From Actinomycetota bacterium (GTDB lineage: Bacteria > Actinomycetota > Actinomycetes > Nanopelagicales > Nanopelagicaceae), in the NCBI GenBank assembly GCA_947480465.1, contig CANKCT010000056.1, positions 1 through 5,999 on the forward strand: DNA of 5,999 nucleotides. Direction: 5' to 3'. Made by a program: the position numbers and the translations under genes. This document shows positions 1 through 5,999 of the stretch, piece after piece (the first letter of the stretch is position 1; every line of letters starts with the position of its first letter). The notes below the pieces were generated by a model that had not been told where the DNA came from, did not search any database, and worked only from the letters and a program-made list of their open reading frames with translations.

Positions 1-1151
1 ATACAAGTGGTTTTTATGGCTTTCCTATGCCCTCACATTTTCCGGACTATCCAAGTTGGCATCAGATCCGCGACTACATTAAAGACTTCGCCGACAAATA
101 CGATTTAAAGAGAAGGGTTATATTCAACACCTCAGTTTTATTGGCAACGCCTTTGCCAGAGAAAAAATGGGGAGTAACACTCACCGATGGCACAACCAAT
201 ATTTATGATGGACTCATCAATGCAACAGGAGTTACTTGGCACCCGAATCGTCCAGAAATAAAAGGCGAAGAGAAATTTCAAGGAAAAATACTGCACTCAG
301 TGGAGTATCAATCTCCTAGCGAGTTAGAGGGTAAGCGAGTATTAGTGGTTGGGGCAGGAAATTCTGGTGTTGATATTGCTTCTGACGCCGCACGGTTTGC
401 AGAGAAAGCTTATTTTTCTGTCCGCCGGGGATATCGCTTCATTCCTAAATACATTTTTGGTTTACCAACAGATGCGCTTATGTCAGGGAAGATTCAACCA
501 CCTAAAGGTGTCTCGATTACAGGAGATGTTACAAAACTCGTGGACACTATTGTCGGTGATTTGACTCGCTTTGGCCTTCCTAAACCAGACCACGATTTAC
601 TAGCCAGTCACCCGATTATGAATACTCAAGTTTTGTATCACCTTGGTCATGGAGATCTCATAGCAAAACCAGATATTGAAGAGATAACAGAAAACGGCGC
701 GATATTTAAGGATGGAAGTTTTGCAGAACTTGATCAAATTATTTTAGCTACGGGATATCAATACTCTGTGCCTTATTTAGACCAAGTGAACGACGAATGG
801 AAAGATGGCAGACCACAGCTGTATTTACGGATCTTTTCGCGGAATTATGAAAACCTCTATTTCATTGGGTACGCAGAGTTTGCAGATGCTGCTTATCGAC
901 GATTTGATGAGATGGCACAAATGGTTGTTTTGGATATTCGCGCAAGGGCAACCGGAAAGCACTACAAAGAGCTTCTACACCTTAAATCAACTGATAATCC
1001 CGATTTAGCAGGTGGGCACAAATATATCGACAGTCCGCGCCACACAAACTACATAGAGGTTGAAACATATCTAAATTATCTAGCAATTTTGCGAGACAGA
1101 TTTGATTGGCCAGAAGTAGATGAAACCACCTATGAAAGCCTTATTCGATAA
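1..1151 (+). CDS. Flavin-containing monooxygenase (FMO family), 5'-truncated by window edge
   Basis: This is a FAD- and NADPH-dependent monooxygenase, probably a cytosolic heteroatom oxygenase. The frame is open to the left edge (first full codon at base 3). Residues TSGFYGFP precede the Met at base 27 and continue an FMO-like segment (GFPMPSHFPDYPS), so that Met is internal. Numbering from it, the FMO signature FxGxxxHxxxY is at 84-94 (F84, G86, H90, Y94). The NADPH-binding Rossmann motif GAGNSG is at 109-114, and ATG motifs are at 66-68 and 241-244 (ATGY). The N-terminal FAD motif GxGxxG lies outside the window, which fits a full protein of roughly 450 residues. Tyr rather than Trp at the end of the signature favours FMO over Baeyer-Villiger enzymes. 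The substrate cannot be read from the sequence. The TAA stop is at 1149-1151, inside the end of the convergent SDR gene. Confidence 0.9.
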   Translation, partial: TSGFYGFPMPSHFPDYPSWHQIRDYIKDFADKYDLKRRVIFNTSVLLATPLPEKKWGVTLTDGTTNIYDGLINATGVTWHPNRPEIKGEEKFQGKILHSVEYQSPSELEGKRVLVVGAGNSGVDIASDAARFAEKAYFSVRRGYRFIPKYIFGLPTDALMSGKIQPPKGVSITGDVTKLVDTIVGDLTRFGLPKPDHDLLASHPIMNTQVLYHLGHGDLIAKPDIEEITENGAIFKDGSFAELDQIILATGYQYSVPYLDQVNDEWKDGRPQLYLRIFSRNYENLYFIGYAEFADAAYRRFDEMAQMVVLDIRARATGKHYKELLHLKSTDNPDLAGGHKYIDSPRHTNYIEVETYLNYLAILRDRFDWPEVDETTYESLIR

Positions 1152-2010
1152 TCTGCCACTGACCATCTATGCGATGAGCAATTCCACGAGCTTCTAACTC
1201 ATTGAGATAGCGTTTATGACCACGGTTACCCTTACCCACAAAAAGAGGCATTAATCGCGGTAGCTGATTTGGAAATAGCATTGCAATTCTTACCAACCAA
1301 GACTCACTTACTTTTGGATAGACCTCAAAAGTTGGCTTATCTAACATCTTTGAAAATGCTTTTACTACATCTGAAGTTTTCTGAGGCGGATCCATGAACT
1401 GTAATGAATTTCCTCCCTCAACTGCCTCTCTCTGAAGCATTGGAGTATCAGTTGCCGATGGCATAACCGAGCCAGCCGTAATTCCTTTTGCAGCAAGGTC
1501 CAAACTTAATGACAACATTGCTCCACGGAGACCAAATTTTGAAATTGTATATAGTGGAGTTTCTCCCAGTGGAAAAATTCCACCCAATGAGACAGTGGTG
1601 ATAATTCTTGGGTCAGCAGATTTTTTAAGTAAATCCATACAACTACGGATTATGAACAGCGGTGAGCGCAAATTAATGTCGAGTTCGTATTCAATACTTT
1701 CGGTACTCCGAACATCAAAGCGATCGGTAGTGGTAATTGCGGCGTTAGGAATGAGGACATCTATGCGACCGAACGTCTTCGCAATATCTGCAATAGCAAT
1801 GTTTATTGCCGATCTATCTGTTAAATCCAAGGCAACACCTAAGTGGCCAGACCCAGATAATTCAGAGATGACAACATCAAGCCGTGTCTGATTAATATCA
1901 AGTAAAACCAAATGAGCACCCTTAGCAGAAAACTCGCGCGCCAGATGTGAACCAATACCACCCGCACCACCCGTGATTACGATAACTTTATTGGAATAGT
2001 CATAAGCCAT
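1141..2010 (-). CDS. Classical short-chain dehydrogenase/reductase (SDR), NAD(P)-dependent
   Basis: This 289-residue soluble oxidoreductase of the classical SDR fold interconverts a hydroxyl and a carbonyl group; its substrate is unknown. The cofactor motif TGGAGGIG is at 13-20. An acidic residue ends beta strand 2 (D38 in VLLDIN), which favours NAD(H) over NADP(H). D62 sits in the LDLTD segment that contacts adenine. The usual NNAG motif reads PNAA at 88-91. The catalytic set is N113, S141, Y154 and K158 (YTISK), with normal spacing. The post-active-site P184 and T187-T189 fit the cofactor loop. The protein is about 40 residues longer than the family minimum. The extra C-terminal part has a hydrophobic, basic stretch around 237-257, possibly membrane- or partner-binding. 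The ATG at 2010 has no Shine-Dalgarno site but has a well-placed promoter, so the mRNA may be leaderless. Its 3' end overlaps the convergent monooxygenase gene. Confidence 0.92.
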   Translation of the reverse strand: MAYDYSNKVIVITGGAGGIGSHLAREFSAKGAHLVLLDINQTRLDVVISELSGSGHLGVALDLTDRSAINIAIADIAKTFGRIDVLIPNAAITTTDRFDVRSTESIEYELDINLRSPLFIIRSCMDLLKKSADPRIITTVSLGGIFPLGETPLYTISKFGLRGAMLSLSLDLAAKGITAGSVMPSATDTPMLQREAVEGGNSLQFMDPPQKTSDVVKAFSKMLDKPTFEVYPKVSESWLVRIAMLFPNQLPRLMPLFVGKGNRGHKRYLNELEARGIAHRIDGQWQIIE

Positions 2011-2017
2011 ACCCGCG

Positions 2018-2046
2018 AGCCTAATGTTTCACCCTGGCATCCTCAA
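2018..2046 (-). promoter_or_regulatory. Promoter of the SDR gene, probably leaderless
   Basis: Read on the - strand, TTGAGG (2046-2041) is a fair -35 box. It is followed by a 17-base spacer and TAGGCT (2023-2018), which fits the TAnnnT -10 pattern. Seven bases then separate the -10 from the ATG at 2010, so the predicted transcription start falls on or next to the start codon. No purine-rich ribosome site is visible there. Spacing and box quality support the call; expression was not measured. Confidence 0.5.
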
Positions 2047-2078
2047 TCAAGCATTAGCGCGAAGGCCTAATCGCCCTG

Positions 2079-2084
2079 TAAACT
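2079..2084 (+). promoter_or_regulatory. -10 box of the tRNA-Ser promoter
   Basis: TAAACT fits the TAnnnT pattern and ends 13 bases before the first tRNA base. Transcription would start near 2091, giving a short 5' leader for RNase P to remove. No clear TTGACA-like -35 box lies 16-18 bases upstream, so the call rests on the -10 and its position. Confidence 0.4.
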
Positions 2085-2097
2085 ACGCCTGCAACTC

Positions 2098-2189
2098 GGA
2101 GACGTCGCATAGCCCGGTCGAGTGCGCCTCACTGCTAACGAGGTAAGGTTTAATCGCCTTCAGGAGTTCAAATCTCCTCGTCTCCGCCA
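2098..2189 (+). tRNA. tRNA-Ser (anticodon GCU), CCA encoded
   Basis: This class II tRNA reads AGC and AGU serine codons. The acceptor stem GGAGACG (2098-2104) pairs fully with CGTCTCC (2179-2185), followed by discriminator G2186 and encoded CCA (2187-2189). The D stem is GCA (2107-2109) with TGC (2123-2125). The anticodon loop CTGCTAA (2132-2138) puts anticodon GCT at 2134-2136. The anticodon stem CCTCA/CGAGG has one A-C mismatch next to the loop (A2131, C2139). A long variable arm pairs AAGG (2145-2148) with CCTT (2157-2160), as expected for serine tRNA. The T arm is AGGAG-TTCAAAT-CTCCT (2162-2178). The overall sequence resembles actinobacterial tRNA-Ser(GCU) from memory. Confidence 0.95.
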
Positions 2190-2213
2190 GAACAGATAGA
2201 CATAAACTCATGT

Positions 2214-2241
2214 TTGCTGCTTGGAATCTTCCTGATAAATT
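2214..2241 (+). promoter_or_regulatory. Possible leaderless promoter of the epimerase-like gene
   Basis: TTGCTG (2214-2219) could be a weak -35 box. It is 16 bases from TAAATT (2236-2241), a TAnnnT -10 box. Eight bases then lead to the ATG at 2250, which has no Shine-Dalgarno site. The arrangement matches that of the SDR promoter. Read-through from the tRNA promoter is an alternative, since no terminator is visible between the tRNA and this gene. Confidence 0.35.
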
Positions 2242-2249
2242 CACCCATA

Positions 2250-3113
2250 ATGAAAATCCTCATTACGGGTGCTACTGGATTAATCGGAACAGAAGTCACG
2301 AAAACCCTTGCTACCGCAGGTCATAAAGTAACCGCGACAGATTGTAAATCAGGAGATATTCCAAAAGGAGTCAAATTTGTTCTTGGTGACTTGAATGATG
2401 AAAACTTCATCGAGTCGTTAAAGTTCAAATTTGATGCCGTCATTCACCTCGCGGTGATTCATGAACAATTTGATGATCGCGGCTTAAAAGTATTTGAAGA
2501 TAATGTGAGCTGGGCTTATAAAATTTTTGCGAAATCCGCTGCGCATAAGGTTAAGGTCGTTATTTATGCGTCAAGTCTTTCTATTTATGGGACAGTATTT
2601 TCGGATGCGTGGACATCGCCAGAATTTGCGCCATTTGATGAGTCGCTTCCTCAACATCACCACGATAGCTATGCCCTCTGCAAAGAAGTTAATGAGCGAA
2701 CAGCAGATATGTGGTCTAATCGTTCAAAGACAGCATTCGTTGGTCTACGTATGCCATTCGTGAATACCATGAAAGCTATCGAGGCGCATGCTATTGCGCA
2801 GCGGGACGGCAATATAAAACAGATGGAAGTTGCCGCAAAATCTCTTTGGGGTTACTTGGATGTTCGCGATGCGGCCCAAGGGATCATGGCAATTCTTGAT
2901 AGAAAATCAGCGGGTTCAACAACTTATAACTTTGGCGCTCCCGATACAACAGCGCCATTTCCAACAAAAGCGATGTTGGCCAAGTACCACCCCAACACAA
3001 AAATACTCAAGGACATTCCTGGCTATGGTTCGCTAACCGATTGTTCACGTTGGACCGCAGCATATGGTTATCAACCAGAACACCTTATAGATCGAAAAAA
3101 ACTAGGTATTTGA
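2250..3113 (+). CDS. NAD-dependent epimerase/dehydratase family protein (extended SDR)
   Basis: This 287-residue cytosolic enzyme has an extended-SDR fold, a family acting mostly on nucleotide sugars, sugar acids or related substrates with bound NAD(P). The N-terminal motif GATGLIG (7-13) is the GxxGxxG dinucleotide site, D31 ends beta strand 2, and D47 (GDL) lies near adenine. Active-site elements are S108/S109 in YASS, then Y141 and K145 in the YxxxK motif (YALCK). YLDVRDAA (202-209) and YNFGAP (226-231) are typical of the substrate half of the family. The ATG at 2250 is chosen because the protein then begins directly with the Rossmann strand MKILITGATG. A TTG at 2214 would add 12 residues unrelated to the fold and lies in the promoter region. 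Sequence alone does not separate epimerase, dehydratase, dehydrogenase and reductase roles. It is shorter than typical UDP-glucose 4-epimerases (about 330 residues). Confidence 0.9.
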   Translation: MKILITGATGLIGTEVTKTLATAGHKVTATDCKSGDIPKGVKFVLGDLNDENFIESLKFKFDAVIHLAVIHEQFDDRGLKVFEDNVSWAYKIFAKSAAHKVKVVIYASSLSIYGTVFSDAWTSPEFAPFDESLPQHHHDSYALCKEVNERTADMWSNRSKTAFVGLRMPFVNTMKAIEAHAIAQRDGNIKQMEVAAKSLWGYLDVRDAAQGIMAILDRKSAGSTTYNFGAPDTTAPFPTKAMLAKYHPNTKILKDIPGYGSLTDCSRWTAAYGYQPEHLIDRKKLGI

Positions 3114-3266
3114 TGGGATGCGATTCACCCTAATTGCTATCGGGTACACGATTAAATACTTCAGATATTTCAGTCTGTTCTAATGGCGCAATCACTAATC
3201 ATTAGATTGAGCAAGATGTAGCGCCTCGAAATGCCATCAAAGCAGATTGCACTTGGGGAAGTCGAT

Positions 3267-3270
3267 AGGA
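3267..3270 (+). promoter_or_regulatory. Ribosome binding site of the NRPS-like gene
   Basis: AGGA lies seven bases before the ATG at 3278, a normal spacing that supports this start. The overlapping hexamer TAGGAT (3266-3271) also fits a -10 box six bases from the ATG, but no -35 box is well spaced from it. The ribosome-site reading is preferred. The 164-base gap upstream (3114-3277) holds no convincing terminator. Confidence 0.55.
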
Positions 3271-3277
3271 TATTGAC

Positions 3278-5773
3278 ATGTCTCAAGCGGAGAATTTTGA
3301 AGCTCTGAGTTCAATATCAATTAGGAAGAATGCTGAAGAATTCCCACAAAGGATTACTCTAGCCTCAGTAACTGAAAAATTAACTGCATTGGAATTTCAT
3401 GAATTAGTGAATTCTTTCGCTAGCACACTTACAATTAATGAAAAATCAACTCAATTTTTGCCCATTCTTCTTGGGTCAAATATAGATTCGGTGATTGCCT
3501 TTCACGCGGCGATTAGATCAAGAACTCCCTTTGCATTAATTGACTCGCAAATAAGCGCAGAATACTTATCTTCTATTCTTAAACGTTTAGGAAACCCTAG
3601 ATTCTTGGTCAATACAAATAGTGAAGCTATAGATGGCCCAGATATAGAACAGATATTTGTAGGTCGTAAAAGAGAAAGCTCTTTCCTTGCGCCAGAAATA
3701 GATAGTGAAAAGTCCGCTTCAGTCTTATTCACGTCCGGTTCGACTGGAGAGCCAAAAGGCATCGTGTGGGATTGGGCTACTTATGATGAACTATTTGAAG
3801 ACAGTAGGAAATATTCCAACGAGGGAGGCATAACCTTTAAAATGGGGAGATTCTCCTCTTTAGCCTTTACCGCAGGAGCTAGACAAGCGATGAGTGTCTG
3901 CCTCGGAAACCACGTTTATATGATCAATCCATCCCAATCCGCCGATGAGATGATTAAGTTTATAAATGCAGAAGAGATAACCGATCTGGCATTAAGCACA
4001 TCACTGGGAGAACGAATTTTTGATACCAAATCTGCATCGTTGACACTTAATTCCGTAAATGACATTTCAATATATGGTGAAAGCGCTGATTGGATTCAAA
4101 TTGAGAAATTGAGAGCGCTCACCGGTAATAAGGCGAGAATCACCAATAGATACGGGTCCTCTGAAGCCCCAGGAGCAATAATTCACTTCCGGATTGAACC
4201 AAATGAAGTGCTTGGATTGGGCCGCGTGCCAATTGCGCGAATTAATGAGTTTCAAAATCTCGAATTAGTCCCCATCAATGATGATTCTGATCTTAATGAG
4301 TTGGTAATGACGGGATGTTTAGCACAAGAGTATTTTGAGAATAAGGAATTAACCGCACAAAAGTTCTATCAAACTGACGACGGTGTTCGTAAATACGCAA
4401 GCGGTGACCTGGTCAAAGTAAATAGTGACGGAACTATTTACTTTGTTGGTCGCCATGATGACCTGATAAAAATAAATGGTCGACTCGTAGAACCATCGGA
4501 ATCAGAAGCCGTACTAAGATTAATTCCAGGAATTGAATTGTTGACAGTTATTCCACAAACCGATGAAAAAGGTAAATCCACTTTAGTAGCACATCTTGTA
4601 TTAGAGGCCGGCTCCAAATTAGAACCAAAAAATATATATGACATTCTTTTAGAAAAGTTGTCTAGCCATTTGGTTCCAACAAAACTAGTCAAACATGAAA
4701 AAATTCCACTAAATGCAAACGGTAAAATAGATCGTCAATTCCTTCTCAGTAATACCTGGGAGAGATGGAGAAGTAGTGACGAGTCCAAAGAATTAAATAG
4801 ATATGAAAAATTTGCACTTAGACAGCTACAGAAGGTTCTCAATAAACCAGATTTAACCTTAACCGAAGACATTTTTGGCGCAGGAATGGACTCACTTAGT
4901 GCCGTGGAGTTTGAAGTCGAAGCAAGCAAATTTGGGTATTCAAGGATTAATCCATCTATTTTCTTAAAGCATAGAAACGCAGAATCTATAGGCCACTTCC
5001 TGGAAAATGAAGACGCATTTTTAGAAAGCAATATCGTTGAGATTAACAAGACTGGATCAGAGCCCCCGATATTTATCTTTCCAGGTGCTGGTATAACTGC
5101 GATTTATTTTAAAGAGTTTGCGGATGCGGTCGGTCAAAATCAACCCTTAGTCGTCATCGAGCCAAAAGGGCTTCATACAATGGAAAATGTCGAAAAAACC
5201 GTTGAAGAGATGGCTCTTTCGGCTGCCAAGCAGATACATGAGAAGTTTCCTGAAGGAGAGGTCCACTTATTAGGCCACTCAGCTGGGTCTGTGATTTCCT
5301 GCGTAACTGGAATGAATTTGCGAGCCCTCGGCAGAGAGGTGAAAATGATCAACTTGGATCAGTGTGGATTTGCTAATCAAATTTCAATGTCTAAAAGAAA
5401 ATATCTTATTAAGTCAAACCTCGATCGCGTACTGGATCTAGCAACGCGACCACCAATGGATTTCAAAGCATCGGTCAAGAGGCGAATTAAAGCACGCAAT
5501 CAAAGTTCTTACGAGTTCTTCCTACTTCATATTGGCGGGCTGGCTTTAAAACATAAATTGACTACTAAACCAGATTTCCAAGTTCATCTTTTATTCTGTT
5601 CTCGAAATCAGCCATTACGAGATTGGGAAAAGTACAATCTTCTAAGTTTTGAAAAAGTAGAAGGTTCACATAAAACTCTTTTAAACCGAGAGTACTTACC
5701 GAACATTGTTCCAAAGATATTAGCTTTTTTCGACAACCGCCACCATAAACGCTCTACAAGTCCCCTACCCTAA
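3278..5773 (+). CDS. NRPS-like enzyme: adenylation - carrier protein - thioesterase (A-T-TE), no condensation domain
   Basis: This 831-residue cytosolic enzyme should activate a carboxylic acid with ATP, load it onto its own phosphopantetheine arm, and release it through the thioesterase. Adenylation domain, about 20-490: A2-like segment at 77-96, phosphate loop FTSGSTGEPKG (151-161), A5 YGSSE (292-296), A7 YASGDL (373-378), A8 from GRHDDLIKINGR (391-402), and A10 PLNANGKIDR (477-486) with catalytic K483. Carrier domain, about 505-578: GMDSLSA with phosphopantetheine Ser539. Thioesterase, about 595-818: GHSAGS with nucleophile S668, likely acid D694 (26 residues on) and H797 in GSHKTL. The expected alpha-amino-binding Asp (FDxS in A4) reads FTAG, with T198. 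No condensation domain is present. It needs a phosphopantetheinyl transferase, which is not in this window. Hand-counted lines give about 33-37% GC over much of the gene, with one near 50%, mostly below its neighbours. The family is certain; the product is unknown. Confidence 0.93.
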   Translation: MSQAENFEALSSISIRKNAEEFPQRITLASVTEKLTALEFHELVNSFASTLTINEKSTQFLPILLGSNIDSVIAFHAAIRSRTPFALIDSQISAEYLSSILKRLGNPRFLVNTNSEAIDGPDIEQIFVGRKRESSFLAPEIDSEKSASVLFTSGSTGEPKGIVWDWATYDELFEDSRKYSNEGGITFKMGRFSSLAFTAGARQAMSVCLGNHVYMINPSQSADEMIKFINAEEITDLALSTSLGERIFDTKSASLTLNSVNDISIYGESADWIQIEKLRALTGNKARITNRYGSSEAPGAIIHFRIEPNEVLGLGRVPIARINEFQNLELVPINDDSDLNELVMTGCLAQEYFENKELTAQKFYQTDDGVRKYASGDLVKVNSDGTIYFVGRHDDLIKINGRLVEPSESEAVLRLIPGIELLTVIPQTDEKGKSTLVAHLVLEAGSKLEPKNIYDILLEKLSSHLVPTKLVKHEKIPLNANGKIDRQFLLSNTWERWRSSDESKELNRYEKFALRQLQKVLNKPDLTLTEDIFGAGMDSLSAVEFEVEASKFGYSRINPSIFLKHRNAESIGHFLENEDAFLESNIVEINKTGSEPPIFIFPGAGITAIYFKEFADAVGQNQPLVVIEPKGLHTMENVEKTVEEMALSAAKQIHEKFPEGEVHLLGHSAGSVISCVTGMNLRALGREVKMINLDQCGFANQISMSKRKYLIKSNLDRVLDLATRPPMDFKASVKRRIKARNQSSYEFFLLHIGGLALKHKLTTKPDFQVHLLFCSRNQPLRDWEKYNLLSFEKVEGSHKTLLNREYLPNIVPKILAFFDNRHHKRSTSPLP

Positions 5774-5800
5774 TTGACCCCAGCAAATTACGCTATCAGG

Positions 5801-5825
5801 TGCTCGTAAGAGCAATATGTTTTGT
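5801..5825 (+). terminator. Weak hairpin after the NRPS-like gene, possible terminator
   Basis: TGCTC (5801-5805) and GAGCA (5810-5814) form a 5-bp stem closed by a GTAA loop, a GNRA-type tetraloop. It is followed by an interrupted T-rich tail, ATATGTTTTGT. It starts 27 bases after the stop codon, a sensible place for a terminator. The short stem and broken T run make it weak. Confidence 0.35.
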
Positions 5826-5828
5826 GCA

Positions 5829-5857
5829 TTGACAATTACTAATTTTCTAGATTGTAA
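5829..5857 (+). promoter_or_regulatory. Possible promoter for the right-edge gene
   Basis: TTGACA (5829-5834) is a perfect -35 consensus. The hexamer 17 bases later, TTGTAA (5852-5857), is a poor -10 box, and TAGATT (5848-5853) is too close at 13 bases. The call rests on the -35 box and its place between a possible terminator and the next start. Confidence 0.3.
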
Positions 5858-5890
5858 GGCAATAACTTATTATCCCAAGAAAACATCCGC

Positions 5891-5896
5891 AGGAGG
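5891..5896 (+). promoter_or_regulatory. Shine-Dalgarno sequence of the right-edge gene
   Basis: AGGAGG is a full-consensus ribosome site. It is 14 bases from the GTG at 5911, longer than the usual 5-9. The frames starting nearer soon hit stops: an in-frame TAA at 5905 blocks earlier starts in the GTG frame, and the TTG at 5909 runs into TGA at 5940. Confidence 0.5.
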
Positions 5897-5910
5897 ATTT
5901 ACTCTAAGTT

Positions 5911-5999
5911 GTGTTTGATAATCAATCACCGAATGAAAGTCTGAAGTCCAAATTTGACAAGGCCCGAATAGGCCACTCTTTCCAATCGTTACCCTTGAT
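5911..5999 (+). CDS. Unidentified protein, N-terminus only (cut by window edge)
   Basis: A GTG-initiated frame stays open for 29 complete codons to the right edge, beginning VFDNQSPNESLKSKFDKA. An in-frame TAA at 5905-5907 makes GTG the first practical start. The other two forward frames contain stops here, and AGGAGG lies upstream. The visible part is hydrophilic with no signal peptide, and I do not recognise a family. It follows the NRPS-like gene on the same strand after about 137 bases that hold a possible terminator and a -35 box, so it may be separately transcribed. A later start beyond the window cannot be excluded. Confidence 0.5.
   Translation, partial: MFDNQSPNESLKSKFDKARIGHSFQSLPL

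Noticed and set aside
27..29. ATG at 27 as the true monooxygenase start
   Set aside because: The frame is open to the left edge with FMO-like residues before it, and the protein would lack the essential FAD-binding domain.
1595..1891. 98-codon open frame on the + strand within the SDR gene
   Set aside because: It lies fully antisense to a gene with intact SDR motifs, and its translation has no recognisable domain.
2162..2189. tRNA 3' end as an attachment site with a second copy nearby
   Set aside because: I saw no direct repeat of this segment elsewhere in the window and no integrase gene, so an att pair is not supported.
2214..2249. TTG start adding 12 residues to the epimerase-like protein
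   Set aside because: The added residues precede the canonical N-terminal Rossmann strand, no ribosome site precedes the TTG, and the region fits promoter boxes better.
4735..5049. 104-codon open frame on the - strand opposite the carrier domain
   Set aside because: It is antisense to a conserved domain of the NRPS-like enzyme, and the product looks like a serine/leucine-rich shadow translation.
1..5999. CRISPR array, insertion sequence or tandem repeats
   Set aside because: No regularly spaced repeats, transposase-like frame or terminal inverted repeats were noticed on either strand.

Overview
The window reads like part of a bacterial chromosome of modest GC. Hand-counted lines range from about 33% to 55% GC. 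The class II tRNA-Ser(GCU) looks like the actinobacterial version of that tRNA. Two genes carry promoter-like sequence ending 7-8 bases before their ATG with no Shine-Dalgarno site, as in leaderless actinobacterial mRNAs. A low-GC actinobacterium, for example a freshwater planktonic lineage, is therefore my best guess. This is inference from the tRNA and the promoters, not a database match.

Layout: (1) The left edge cuts into a flavin-containing monooxygenase (FMO) gene on the + strand, which lacks its N-terminal FAD-binding part here. (2) A classical short-chain dehydrogenase (SDR) gene lies on the - strand, and its 3' end overlaps the monooxygenase 3' end by 11 bases. (3) A short divergent intergenic region holds a - strand promoter for the SDR and a + strand promoter for a tRNA-Ser(GCU) gene that encodes its CCA. 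(4) About 60 bases after the tRNA comes an extended-SDR/epimerase-like gene on the + strand. (5) After a 164-base gap comes an 831-residue NRPS-like enzyme with the order adenylation - carrier protein - thioesterase and no condensation domain. (6) A weak hairpin, a possible -35 box and an AGGAGG site lead into the first 29 codons of an unidentified gene that runs off the right edge.

The NRPS-like gene is the most interesting item. All its core catalytic motifs look intact, but by hand alignment the aspartate that holds the alpha-amino group of amino-acid substrates is a threonine. Two arginines fall at pocket positions. It may therefore activate a carboxylic acid that is not an ordinary alpha-amino acid. 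Its GC is lower than that of its neighbours, and it lies about 1.1 kb downstream of a tRNA gene, so acquisition by transfer is possible. Monooxygenase, dehydrogenase and epimerase-like enzymes would suit a small biosynthetic locus, but the tRNA and the mixed strands mean this is not one operon. Joint function is unproven.
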